Shown piece by piece: positions 36,417-45,058 of a stretch of 64,000 bases of DNA. Positions within the stretch are counted from its first letter, which is position 1; every line of letters starts with the position of its first letter. A program made the position numbers and the translations under genes. The notes beneath the pieces were generated by a model. It was given only the letters and a program-made list of their open reading frames with translations. It was not told the DNA's origin and did not search any database. Location: assembly GCF_040438885.1 (NCBI RefSeq), contig NZ_CP159218.1, forward strand, positions 186,001-250,000, written 5' to 3'. This stretch comes from Nakamurella sp. A5-74. Lineage in GTDB: Bacteria; Actinomycetota; Actinomycetes; Mycobacteriales; Nakamurellaceae.

Positions 36417-38777
36417 ATGATCACGCTCTCCATCGACTTCGGCACCTCCAACACGGTCGCCGCGCTCGAACGCCCCGGTCGCGCGCCACACACCCTCGAA
36501 TTCGAGGGATCCGGCCTGCTCCCTTCCGCTGTGTTCCTGGCGGACGACCACACGCTGCTGGTCGGACGCGAGGCCCTGCGCAGTGCGCGCATCGATCCGA
36601 GCAGGTTCGAAGCGAATCCGAAACGCCGGATCGACGAGGGCGAGGTCCTGCTCGGAGCGACTCCGGTTCCGGTGGTCGACCTCATTGCTGCTGTGCTGCA
36701 GACAGTTCGGGACGAAGCTGCTCGTCAGACGGGTGGCTCGGCACCCGATACGGTCATTCTGACCCATCCCGCGCAGTGGGGGGCGCCGCGTCGCAATGTG
36801 CTGCTCGCGGCAGCGCGCGCTGCCGGCTTGGCCAACATCACGCTGCTTCCCGAGCCGGTGGCCGCGGCGGCCCAGTTCACCAGGATCCCCGGTCGGGAGT
36901 TGTCGCGGGGTGGGACCGTCGCCGTCTACGACCTCGGCGGGGGAACCTTCGACGTCGCGGTGATCGGTCGTCCGCAGGGCTCCGGCGAGGGTGAGTTGTC
37001 CGTGCTGGCCGAGGGAGGGCTTCCGGATCTGGGCGGGCTGGATTTCGACCAGGCTCTGCTCGAGCACGCTTCCGAGGTCGCGAACGGTGTCGATGCAGAC
37101 GCCTGGTCGCGGGTACTGCGTCCGTCTGACGCGTCCTCCCGGCGGGCTGCGCGGGCTCTCGCGGAGGACATCCGTTCGGCCAAGGAGTCGCTGTCGCGGT
37201 ATCCGCAGACGGACCTGGCGATGCCAGACCCGATGCCGGACGTGCACGTCACCCGTGACGAGTTCGAATCGCTCATCCGCGCCAAGGTGATGCGCTCGGT
37301 CGTGGTCCTGGAGGAGACGATCCGACAGGCGGGTACGACGCCGCAGCGCCTGGCAGGAATCTTCCTGGTCGGCGGCTCATCACGGATCCCCTTGGTGGCG
37401 AGGACCATCCAGGAGGTCCTGGGGGTCACCCCAGCTGCGCTCGACCAGCCCGAGACTGCAGTGGCTCTGGGAGCACTGACCCTTCCGCGCAGCACGGACA
37501 CCGTGCGGACGACCCAGGCCGGCTTGCCGGGCGCACGTGCCGCGGACTCCGCTGTCACCACGTCGATTCCGGCCCGCAGGGCAGTCTCTGCGGAGGGCCA
37601 CACAGTCCCGCGGGAACGTCGATCCTCGCGGCCCCTCATCCTCGCCGGGGCGGTGGTGGTGATCGCCGCGATCGCAGCGGCGACGGTGCTACTCCTGCCA
37701 CGTTCTGCGAACACGGCGGTGTCCCCTGAGACCGGGTCGAGGCCACTGGTGGCTTCGCCGATGAGCGAGCCTTCGTCGCCGGTTCCTCCGGTGGCTGTGT
37801 CGTCGCCCGTTGTCCGCTCGAGCGTCCGGTCGGCCGGCACGAGCACGCCGAGGTCAACGCCACCTTCCAGCGTGTTCAGCGCACCGCCCGCCACCACGGT
37901 GCCCGTCACCACGGCGCTGATCACGTCTCGGGTACCTGTGCCGGGGAGCAGGACGCAGTCGGTGGCCTACCGCCAGGGCTACCAGGTGGCACGGGAGGAC
38001 ACCGAGGCGTTCGTGCCCGCGTCCGGCGATCAGGCTGAGCGGGTGATCGCCACCCGGTGCTCCGATGACCGCAGATCGTTCATCGGAGGTGCACAGTCGC
38101 GGGACTGGATCGACGGGTGTTTTGCCGGCACGCTCGATGCGGTCGAGGACAGCAACGCGGTCGACGTGGACGGTCTCACCGCTGTCGCGGTGTACCGGGT
38201 CGGGTATCAGACGGGCAGGGAACATCACACCGAGATCGCCGCTCGCGACAACGGTGACCTCGCTGAGAGCTGCTCGTACGAGGCGCATCTGGCCGAAGTA
38301 GAGGCAGCGAACCGTGCGGACTTCGTCGGGGGATGCGTCGACGGAGCTGCCCAGGCAGAGGCCCTGTCCGTGCCGACGGACGACCGACGCACCGCACCCG
38401 AGCCCATCGCAACGGTGCAGACCACCACTACGCCAGTAGCGCCGGTCGACCCCGGCGATCTGGACCTGACGGTGCCGATCTCGTCGGTGCCGTGCGACGG
38501 GGAGTTCGTGGTCTTTGTAGGAGCGGCAGTGACGCCCGGGGCCTACGGCACCGATGTCCAGCGCTTCCTGACCGATAATCCGGGGACGAGCTACCTGCGC
38601 ACCGATCGTGAGTGCACCAGCTTGGTGCAGAACCTCGAGGGCAACCCCATCTACGCGGTCTTCTTCGGGCCCGTCGCGTCCCGTTCCGTTGCCTGCTCCA
38701 TCAGCGAGCAACTGGATGGATCGACCGTCAAGCAGCTCATCGACAGCGGTGAACCGCTGGCCGACGAGCAGTGCTGA
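36417..38777 (+). CDS. transmembrane Hsp70-family protein with exported C-terminal region
   Basis: A 786-residue fusion. Residues 1-~360 are an actin-fold Hsp70 ATPase domain: phosphate-1 loop DFGTSNTVAAL (7-17), phosphate-2 VYDLGGGTFDVAV (170-182) and adenosine loop IFLVGGSSRIP (315-325). No DnaK substrate-binding domain follows. Instead there is a transmembrane helix at about 406-427, a Ser/Thr/Pro linker, two copies of a small Cys-bearing repeat (YRQGYQVAREDTEAF and YRVGYQTGREHHTEI), and a C-terminal SPOR-like domain (FVVFVGAAVTPGAY, NPIYAVFFGPV). GGAGG stands seven bases before ATG 36417. It may couple ATP-driven changes inside the cell to wall or envelope binding outside; that is inference. 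Confidence 0.82.
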   Translation: MITLSIDFGTSNTVAALERPGRAPHTLEFEGSGLLPSAVFLADDHTLLVGREALRSARIDPSRFEANPKRRIDEGEVLLGATPVPVVDLIAAVLQTVRDEAARQTGGSAPDTVILTHPAQWGAPRRNVLLAAARAAGLANITLLPEPVAAAAQFTRIPGRELSRGGTVAVYDLGGGTFDVAVIGRPQGSGEGELSVLAEGGLPDLGGLDFDQALLEHASEVANGVDADAWSRVLRPSDASSRRAARALAEDIRSAKESLSRYPQTDLAMPDPMPDVHVTRDEFESLIRAKVMRSVVVLEETIRQAGTTPQRLAGIFLVGGSSRIPLVARTIQEVLGVTPAALDQPETAVALGALTLPRSTDTVRTTQAGLPGARAADSAVTTSIPARRAVSAEGHTVPRERRSSRPLILAGAVVVIAAIAAATVLLLPRSANTAVSPETGSRPLVASPMSEPSSPVPPVAVSSPVVRSSVRSAGTSTPRSTPPSSVFSAPPATTVPVTTALITSRVPVPGSRTQSVAYRQGYQVAREDTEAFVPASGDQAERVIATRCSDDRRSFIGGAQSRDWIDGCFAGTLDAVEDSNAVDVDGLTAVAVYRVGYQTGREHHTEIAARDNGDLAESCSYEAHLAEVEAANRADFVGGCVDGAAQAEALSVPTDDRRTAPEPIATVQTTTTPVAPVDPGDLDLTVPISSVPCDGEFVVFVGAAVTPGAYGTDVQRFLTDNPGTSYLRTDRECTSLVQNLEGNPIYAVFFGPVASRSVACSISEQLDGSTVKQLIDSGEPLADEQC

Positions 38778-38889
38778 TTCAACCGGGCTGTCGTGGCCGT
38801 CACGTGCCGAATGCCCCTGATGCGTCCAGCACACAGATCGATCGCTGTCGTGATCAACGGACCTGCCGGTCAACCTGGAGGGGTCAGTC

Positions 38890-39564
38890 GTGAGCGGAAC
38901 GAGCAGCTTCGAGCAGATGCAGGCAGCACTGAATCGCTCGGTTCCGAACCGGCATCCGAAACCGACTGCTGCGGCGCCGGTCTTCCTCGACGACCACTGC
39001 GCGAACTGTCTGGCCCCTCTTGCCGACGACGTGTCCGGTCTCTACTGCTCGGGGTTGTGTCAAGAGACTGCGAAGGTCATTCGGTACATCCGGCGCGTGT
39101 GGAGAGATCCCGAGCGATGGCGTGACCCAGAGGTGCAGTTCGCCATCAGTACCAAACTTGCCTTCCTGCTGGCGGGTGGATACAACGAGAACGGTCGTCG
39201 GCTGTCTGCAGATCTGCGAGAGCTGATCCGGAGTCGCGATGCCCTGAAGTGCGTGCAGTGTGGGGAGCCGGGGGACGAAATCGACCACATCCTGGGTGAC
39301 AGCAACGATCCGTCGAACCTACAGTTGCTGTGCGTCTCCTGCCACCGGACGAAGACCGCCGAACGCATGAAGCCGACATCCACTGAGCAGGACGAGTGGA
39401 TCGACGAGTTCTTCGAGACGCAGATCGTTCCTCATCAACCGAAGCACCTGGTCGATGACGAGATCCGATGGAACAGTGTCCGACGCCCACTGGGCGCTGC
39501 CCGGACAGCGCGACGGCGGGAGCGGGCGCAGAGCAGGCCGGAGTCAGCTCCTACCGGAGCCTGA
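38890..39564 (+). CDS. HNH endonuclease-domain protein
   Basis: A 224-residue protein. A first zinc-binding region CANCLAPLADDV...YCSGLCQ (about 38-58) is followed by a helical segment and an HNH nuclease motif CVQCGEPGDEIDHILGD...NLQLLCVSCHRTKT (about 118-157), with His in IDHI, Asn in SNDPSN and the final CxxCH. Target unknown. GTG 38890 gives a compact protein; no neighbour overlaps it. Confidence 0.75.
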   Translation: MSGTSSFEQMQAALNRSVPNRHPKPTAAAPVFLDDHCANCLAPLADDVSGLYCSGLCQETAKVIRYIRRVWRDPERWRDPEVQFAISTKLAFLLAGGYNENGRRLSADLRELIRSRDALKCVQCGEPGDEIDHILGDSNDPSNLQLLCVSCHRTKTAERMKPTSTEQDEWIDEFFETQIVPHQPKHLVDDEIRWNSVRRPLGAARTARRRERAQSRPESAPTGA

Positions 39565-39584
39565 TTTCTGTTGGCGGGCGAGGC

Positions 39585-40250
39585 TCATACCCGCTGCGAT
39601 GGGTCGGCCCGTATGACTCGGAGCAGTGCCGCCGGCCGCCCCCGCAGCCCCTGTGTCAGCTCACCGGTCGGCTCCAGCAGCGGCTGCATCGCGCGCCGGA
39701 AACCGTCGCGCTGCAACGGCTCTCCGGCCACCGCCTCGTGCAGCTCCCGCAGTTGCAGCAGGGTGAACGGTTCGGGCAGCAGCCCGTCCGGGTCCGGGGA
39801 GGCTCTGTACCGGTTTCGGAGATCGGCGACGGCGTAGTCGATGATCTGGTCGTGCCCGTAGGGCAGCCGGCCCGGTGAACTCACCGGCACCAGGCGGGTG
39901 TCGTTCGGGAAGCGGGTCTCCAGCGCCGACTCCGGGCAGGTGTCGACGTGCGCGACGGACAGCACCCAGCCGCGATCGTCGCGGTCGGGATTGTCGAAGA
40001 CGTGCAGCTGCCGCGGACTACAGCCGGCGATCCCCGCCTTGGTCTGCAGCGACCTTCTCACCGCGTCGATCAGCCGCTCGCCCGGATGTAGGAAAGCCCC
40101 CGGCAGCGCCCAGCCGCGCACGTGCGGACGACGGACCTGCAACACCGACAGCACGCCGTCCACGATCGTCAACAGCGCGGTGTCGACCGCGACGGACGGC
40201 CGCGGGTAGTCCTCGACCCGGCGCCCAGCACTGTCCCGATGTCCAGCCAT
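39585..40250 (-). CDS. NrtR-type transcriptional regulator (Nudix plus winged helix)
   Basis: A 221-residue protein with an N-terminal Nudix-fold sensor (SVAVDTALLTIVDG, RGWALPGAFLHPGE, then RRSLQTKAGIAG, a degenerate Nudix box lacking the full catalytic REUXEE set) and a C-terminal winged-helix domain (FTLLQLRELHEAVAGEPLQRDGFRRAM). NrtR proteins repress NAD-metabolism genes and sense ADP-ribose. It is divergent from a predicted ADP-ribose/NAD cluster, which fits. ATG 40250; GTG 40253 is equally possible. Confidence 0.85.
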   Translation of the reverse strand: MAGHRDSAGRRVEDYPRPSVAVDTALLTIVDGVLSVLQVRRPHVRGWALPGAFLHPGERLIDAVRRSLQTKAGIAGCSPRQLHVFDNPDRDDRGWVLSVAHVDTCPESALETRFPNDTRLVPVSSPGRLPYGHDQIIDYAVADLRNRYRASPDPDGLLPEPFTLLQLRELHEAVAGEPLQRDGFRRAMQPLLEPTGELTQGLRGRPAALLRVIRADPSQRV

Positions 40251-40280
40251 CACTCTGAATCATCCTTTTCCGAAATTCGG

Positions 40281-40483
40281 TGGTCGAGCAAGTGAGGAAC
40301 GAGCGCGTCGAGACCCCGTGACCCATCTTCCCGCTCTGGGACCTCGACTCCGTCGTCGCTCGATCACCGATGAATCCGGCGGTCCCCTTCGACTCCTTCG
40401 TCGCTCGATCACCAAAAACCCGATGGTCGAGCGAGGAACGAGTCGAGACCCTCTGATCTCGACTCCTTCGCCGCTCGATCACC
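40281..40483. repeat. interspersed repeat cluster 4, mixed orientation
   Basis: Five copies of the gtcgagcgaggaacgagtcgag / ctcgactccttcgtcgctcg repeat family: about 40281-40316 and 40424-40451 in one orientation and 40343-40368, 40388-40412 and 40455-40483 inverted. Neighbouring opposite copies could form long hairpins in the NrtR-ARPP intergenic region. Confidence 0.85.
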
Positions 40484-40543
40484 GGTGGTTCGCAGTGCAT
40501 CACTGCACGTCAAGCCCACTGTCGGACCATTGTTGTAACTTTA

Positions 40544-40577
40544 GATCAGATCAGCGCAAAATGTGCTCTGACAGATC
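40544..40577. promoter_or_regulatory. candidate NrtR operator upstream of the ARPP-1 gene
   Basis: An imperfect inverted repeat, gatcagatcagcgca at 40544-40558 against tgtgctctgacagatc at 40562-40577, ends just before the gaaggag ribosome-binding site of the gene at 40591. It lies between a divergent NrtR gene and its presumed target. Binding is inference. Confidence 0.45.
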
Positions 40578-40590
40578 GAAGGAGTCACCC

Positions 40591-41475
40591 ATGAGGATCC
40601 CCCAGCTGCACGTCGGCAACGGCACCGACCTGTCCAGCATCACCGTCTTCCCGGTCTGGACCTCGGCCACGCCGATCCGCGGCCTGGTCACCGGTACAGC
40701 CGCCCAGGTTGAGGTCGGCGAACTGACCGATGGCCCGAGCGTCCCCTGGCTGGAGCTGTCCAACCGCGGCACCCGGCCGGCGCTGATGCTCGAGGGTGAA
40801 CTGCTCGAAGGTGGATGGCAGAGCCGGGCTCTGGTGCGCGACGTCATCCTGGCGCCGCACAGCCGCGACCGGGTGGCGGTCGCCTGTGTCGAACAGGGCC
40901 GGTGGGGCGGAGGCGGTGGTCACGAGCGACGCTTGAGACGGGCCACGCCGCTGGTCCAGCGCGCCCTGCGCGTCCCGGAGCACGAGCGGCAGTCCCGGGT
41001 GTGGAGCGACGTCGAGCGCTACCAGTCGATGGCGCACAGCACGACGTCCTCGCTGGTCGATCAGCTCGGCACTCTGGAGGTAGACCACCTGGTTCACCAT
41101 CAGCCGCCGCCCACGCTGCCCGGTCAGAGCGGGGTGCTCATCGCCCTCGGCGACCAGCCGCTGGGCCTCGAGCTGTTCGGTTCGCCGGCCGCGCTGACCC
41201 AGCACCTGCCCGCCATCCTGCAGGCGGCCCGGATGGACGCGATGATGGCAGTCGGTCCGCACGCGGAACCGACTCCCGGTCGTCGGGCCCGGCGGATGGC
41301 GGCCCGGTTGGAGCTGGTCGACATCTTCACCGGCCACGAGGACGCCGGCCTCGGAGTCTCGATGATCGCTGAGACCCCGAAGCTGTGGGTGCGCGGGGTC
41401 GCCACCCACGACGGCCGCATCGCCCACCTGTCCGCCCTCAACATCACCCACCCCCTCCTGCAGCTGACGTCATGA
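40591..41475 (+). CDS. ARPP-1 family protein (ADP-ribosylglycohydrolase/phosphatase-associated)
   Basis: A 294-residue member of the ARPP-1 (DUF6569-like) family, known from comparative genomics to travel with ADP-ribosylglycohydrolases and NrtR in NAD-related clusters. Family features: the N-terminal SITVFPVWTSATPIRGL strand, WLELSNRGTRPALMLEGELLEGGWQSRALVRDVIL, and VAVACVEQGRW. A ggag six bases upstream supports ATG 40591. The end overlaps the next gene by 4 bp. Biochemical role is not established. Confidence 0.8.
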   Translation: MRIPQLHVGNGTDLSSITVFPVWTSATPIRGLVTGTAAQVEVGELTDGPSVPWLELSNRGTRPALMLEGELLEGGWQSRALVRDVILAPHSRDRVAVACVEQGRWGGGGGHERRLRRATPLVQRALRVPEHERQSRVWSDVERYQSMAHSTTSSLVDQLGTLEVDHLVHHQPPPTLPGQSGVLIALGDQPLGLELFGSPAALTQHLPAILQAARMDAMMAVGPHAEPTPGRRARRMAARLELVDIFTGHEDAGLGVSMIAETPKLWVRGVATHDGRIAHLSALNITHPLLQLTS

Positions 41476-42941
41476 AACTGACTACCGCGCAGAACGATCG
41501 GGCCTGCGGCGTACTGCTGGCCACCGCCGCCGGCGACGCGCTCGGCGCACCGTACGAGTTCCAGCCCGCCCGCGGACCGGAGCTGCCCGTCGAGATGGTC
41601 GGCGGCGGGTCCTTCGGCTGGGAGCCCGGGGAGTGGACGGACGACACGTCGATGGCCATCGCGATCGCCGAGATCGCCGCTACCGGAGCCGATCTGCGGG
41701 ACACCGCCGCGCACGATGCGATCGTGCGGCGCTGGGTCGCCTGGGCGAAGACAGCGACGGACGTCGGGATCCAGACCCGTGCCGTGCTGTCCCGGGTGGA
41801 CGATTCCTGGCCCGCGGCTTCGGCGCGGGAGTACGCCCAGCGCCAGTTCGAGCAGGGTGCCCGTTCCGCCGGCAACGGCTCGCTGATGCGGACCGCTCCC
41901 GTCGCGCTCGCCTACCTCACCGACGCGACGTCGGCCGGGGAGCAGGCCACGGTTGAGGCGGCCATTGCGATCAGCGACCTCACGCATGCCGACCCCGAGA
42001 CTGCGGAGGCCTGCGTGATCTGGTGCGTCGCCATCCGGTACGCCGTGCTGACCGGTGAGCTCGACGTCCGCCGCGGTCTGCGGCACCTCGCGGACGACCG
42101 CGCGCAGGTCTGGGCGGAGCGGCTGGACGACGCAGAAGGCAAGCGTCCCAGTGACTTCTCGAAGAACGGCTGGGTCGTCGGGGCACTGCAGTCAGCCTGG
42201 TCGGCCATCTCTGGGACTCCGATCCCCGAGAACGGTCGCGCCGGCGATCTGCAGGGTGAGTTCCGCGCCGATCATCTGCACCGGGCATTGGACGCCGCGG
42301 TGCGCTGTGGCCACGACACCGACACGGTGGCCGCGATCGCCGGTGGGTTGCTGGGTGCACTGCACGGGGCATCGGCGGTGCCGGCTGCGTGGCGGCGGGT
42401 GCTGCACGGTTGGCCGGGGTTGCGGGCGCGGGATCTGATCGTGCTCACCGAGCGGACGCTGCGGCAGGACCGTCCGGACACCTTCGACTACACCTACCGC
42501 AGCAAGGGCGACCTGAGCGCTCGGGCGGTGCACCCACTCGACGACGGTGTGCGGTTGGGCGCGATCGGTGCCCTGCGACCGCTGGATGCCTACGTCGACG
42601 CGGTGGTGTCCCTCTGCAGGATCGGGGATGACGACGTCCCGGCCGACGCCGAGCAGATCGAGGTGCGGCTCATTGACACCCCCGACCCGGACGCGAACCG
42701 CAACCTCGGCTTCGTCCTGCGCGACACCGTCGAAGTGCTGCAGACGCTGAGGGCGGAGGGCAAGACGGTTCTGCTGCACTGCGTCCAGGCGCAGAGCCGG
42801 ACTCCCACGGTTGCGGCGTTGTACGGCGCGGCAATCAGCGGCGAGCCGGCGACGGACGTCCTCCGGCAGTTGGATGGCGTGCTGCCGGAGGTCAACCCCA
42901 ACCGGACTTTCCGGAGCCTGATCACCGGGCATCAAGCGTGA
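41472..42941 (+). CDS. ADP-ribosylglycohydrolase fused to a dual-specificity phosphatase-like domain
   Basis: A 489-residue fusion. Residues 1-~310 form an ADP-ribosylglycohydrolase: GVLLATAAGDALGAPYEF, WTDDTSMAIAIAE (metal Asp pair near residues 56-57), AGNGSLMRTAPVAL and the C-terminal GHDTDTVAAIAGGLLGA. The remainder is a tyrosine-phosphatase-like domain with the active-site loop HCVQAQSRT (Cys-x5-Arg) near residue 436, related to the RNA ligase/Appr-1''-p phosphatase types. Together the domains could remove ADP-ribose from a target and then a phosphate from the released product. Translationally coupled to ARPP-1. Confidence 0.88.
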   Translation: MKLTTAQNDRACGVLLATAAGDALGAPYEFQPARGPELPVEMVGGGSFGWEPGEWTDDTSMAIAIAEIAATGADLRDTAAHDAIVRRWVAWAKTATDVGIQTRAVLSRVDDSWPAASAREYAQRQFEQGARSAGNGSLMRTAPVALAYLTDATSAGEQATVEAAIAISDLTHADPETAEACVIWCVAIRYAVLTGELDVRRGLRHLADDRAQVWAERLDDAEGKRPSDFSKNGWVVGALQSAWSAISGTPIPENGRAGDLQGEFRADHLHRALDAAVRCGHDTDTVAAIAGGLLGALHGASAVPAAWRRVLHGWPGLRARDLIVLTERTLRQDRPDTFDYTYRSKGDLSARAVHPLDDGVRLGAIGALRPLDAYVDAVVSLCRIGDDDVPADAEQIEVRLIDTPDPDANRNLGFVLRDTVEVLQTLRAEGKTVLLHCVQAQSRTPTVAALYGAAISGEPATDVLRQLDGVLPEVNPNRTFRSLITGHQA

Positions 42942-43010
42942 GGGCTCCTCGCATCTGAGGACCGCGGCGAGTCGATCGCCGCCTTCATTCATGTGCTAAA
43001 CGAAAGCGGA

Positions 43011-43393
43011 ATGACGGGGATGCCGGCCCTGGTGGCGGCCGATGGTCCCTGCCTCGATCTTCCCGAAGAACTCTTCGATGTCCTCAGACAGGTGGCCGAA
43101 TCGCTGTCTGCCGGCATGGGGGTCAGCGTGACTCTACTCAGCGCGCTGCTGACGACGCAGGAGGCCGCCGATCACCTCGGAGTGTCGCGTCCTACCTTGG
43201 TGAAGATCCTGAACGGGGCGACATCCCGATGGAGAAGCCGGGTCGTCACCGGTACGTCCGTCTGCAGGATCTCCTGCAGTACCAACGAGCGCGTCGCGAC
43301 GAGCAGAGGGCGGCGATCGACGCTCTGGCGTCCGATGCGGAGGAGGACGACCTCTACGTAGCGACCGACCGGCGACCTCCGAGAACTCGGTGA
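43011..43393 (+). pseudogene. frameshifted HTH antitoxin of a PIN toxin pair
   Basis: The first ~65 codons are intact and hold an excisionase-type helix-turn-helix, LLTTQEAADHLGVSRPTLVKIL. Adding one base in ctgaacgg near 43211 restores the rest of a typical antitoxin (ERGDIPMEKPGRHRYVRLQD, then DALASDAEEDDLYV) that would stop at 43391-43393, four bases before the toxin start. As written the gene is out of frame. Confidence 0.72.
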
Positions 43394-43396
43394 GCC

Positions 43397-43588
43397 ATGG
43401 CCTTCCCGGCACTTTTCGACACCTTCGCGCTGTTCGGCGCGACGCTGACGGACAGCCCGCATCGGATCGCTGAACAGGGAGCATTCCGTCCGCACTGGTC
43501 CGCAGGAATTCTCGGAGAGCTGGAAACAGTTCCTATCCGAGAAGCCGGCGTGGCGCCCGAGAAGGCGGCTTGGGCTTCGGCAGGGTAG
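43397..43588 (+). pseudogene. truncated PIN-domain toxin
   Basis: Sixty-three codons resembling the start of PIN-domain RNase toxins (FPALFDTFALFGATL with the first catalytic Asp, then RIAEQGAFRPHWSAGILGELE). Similarity stops after PEKA, and the remaining two thirds, with the other acidic residues, is absent. An ISL3 element follows 30 bp later. With the frameshifted antitoxin it forms a dead toxin/antitoxin pair. Confidence 0.7.
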
Positions 43589-43657
43589 GCGACCGCGGGG
43601 AGCAGGATGGGGCGCTGGTTCATCGGCTCTTCGACGTTGACCGGGGCGGTGGCCCAT

Positions 43658-44971
43658 TCATGCTGCGGTCTGTCGCTGCCTGGTGACGGCGATGTGGACC
43701 ATGATGCGCCTTCGGTAGTTGGTCATGCTCCGGAAGCCGCAAGCGACCCGTTTCGTCTGCTTGATGATCCGGTTGTAGCCCTCTGTGCGGCCGTTGCTGA
43801 CTCCCTCGGCCAACGCGACGCGGATCGCGGGCCACCAGGTGTCGATCGTGCCGGCCAGCGTGGCCGCCTCGGGTAGTCCACTGTCCGCGGCGATGGTCTG
43901 GAACCGCCACAGTCGTTGCGCTGCCAGGCTTTCATCGCGGCCTGAGTCCAGCAGCATCCGCAGGCGCTCCTTGATGATCCACGCGGTCCGGACCTGTCCG
44001 CTCGGATCATCGACGTCGAACGTGGCCAGGAGCCGGTCCCACTGTGCTTCGGACAGGTGATCAGCGCCGGTCAGCAGGACCCGCCGGTTGTTCCAGATCG
44101 GATCGATGAGCCGGCCGCGGCGGCCGTGCCGATCCCGGGTGGTGCGTTGCCGCACCTTCGTCACCAGCTGGTTACCCAACGCGACGAGGTGGAATCGGTC
44201 GACCGCGATCCGGGCGTGCGGCAGCTCCCGGCGTACCGCGGCCGCGTACGGCGCTGACGGGTCGATCACCACGACCTCGACACCGGCCTTGAACTGCGCG
44301 GACTGCAGGTCCAGCCAGTCCGACACCGACGCACCGGAGCGTCCCGGTGACAGCCCCAGCAACGTTCCGGGACCGTCCGGGTCCGCGTTCACCAGCGACG
44401 TCATCCACGGGTTCGTCCGCAACCACTTTCCGTCCTCGTCCCGGATCCACCGGACCGACCGAGCACGGGTCTCATCGATGCCCAACACCCGCGTCGGCTC
44501 AGGTTCCGGCAACAGGCCGGCGGCCTTGACCACGAGCGCGCGGTGGACCACACCCCAGGACACCCCGAAGGTCCCGGCGACCTCGCTGACCGCCCGATTC
44601 CCGACCGCGACCGCGTCAGCGGTCGCCGCCCGCAGCCGATTCGTCGTCCTGGCCCGCGGCACGACCTGGTCAACCTGCTGGGTGAAAGTCACTGTGGCAC
44701 AGGCGCTCTGCTTACACACCAGGCGGCGTTTGCGCCACCACCACTGCGTGACCTGCCCGCCATGGGACAGGTCCTTCAACCGGACCAGCGGCCGTTCCTT
44801 CACCCGCGACGACACCGTCCCGCAGCCCGGGCAGCAGCCGCGGACAGCCACGGCCTCAACCAGGACCCGAACCCTGCCCGGCTCAGGGTGATCCGCATCC
44901 AGGACGCGGAACTCACCTTCCAAACCGAACAACACATCTGCCGCCGACGCGGCAGCACTACTCTGATCCAT
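43658..44971 (-). CDS. ISL3-family transposase
   Basis: A 437-residue DDE transposase of the ISL3 family. It has the N-terminal zinc finger CCPGCGTVSSRVKERPLVR with a second cysteine pair (CKQSACATVTF), a helix-turn-helix, the catalytic core with VLGIDETRARS and VVVIDPSAPYAAAVRRELPHA, and the C-terminal SNGRTEGYNRIIKQTKRVACGFRS. It looks intact. The ISAs1 insertion sits in the right terminal repeat, so the coding sequence survives but transposition of the whole unit is doubtful. Confidence 0.95.
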   Translation of the reverse strand: MDQSSAAASAADVLFGLEGEFRVLDADHPEPGRVRVLVEAVAVRGCCPGCGTVSSRVKERPLVRLKDLSHGGQVTQWWWRKRRLVCKQSACATVTFTQQVDQVVPRARTTNRLRAATADAVAVGNRAVSEVAGTFGVSWGVVHRALVVKAAGLLPEPEPTRVLGIDETRARSVRWIRDEDGKWLRTNPWMTSLVNADPDGPGTLLGLSPGRSGASVSDWLDLQSAQFKAGVEVVVIDPSAPYAAAVRRELPHARIAVDRFHLVALGNQLVTKVRQRTTRDRHGRRGRLIDPIWNNRRVLLTGADHLSEAQWDRLLATFDVDDPSGQVRTAWIIKERLRMLLDSGRDESLAAQRLWRFQTIAADSGLPEAATLAGTIDTWWPAIRVALAEGVSNGRTEGYNRIIKQTKRVACGFRSMTNYRRRIMVHIAVTRQRQTAA

Positions 44972-45058
44972 GCTCGTGGCCTTCGCTGCTGGACGTTGTG
45001 AGAGACCAACAGCATGCGCGGGCCACGAGCCCTACCCCAGAGCGCCCCGGTCAACGTC

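Noticed and set aside
43354-43623. Minus-strand frame over the PIN pair
   Set aside because: Antisense to the recognisable antitoxin and toxin fragments.
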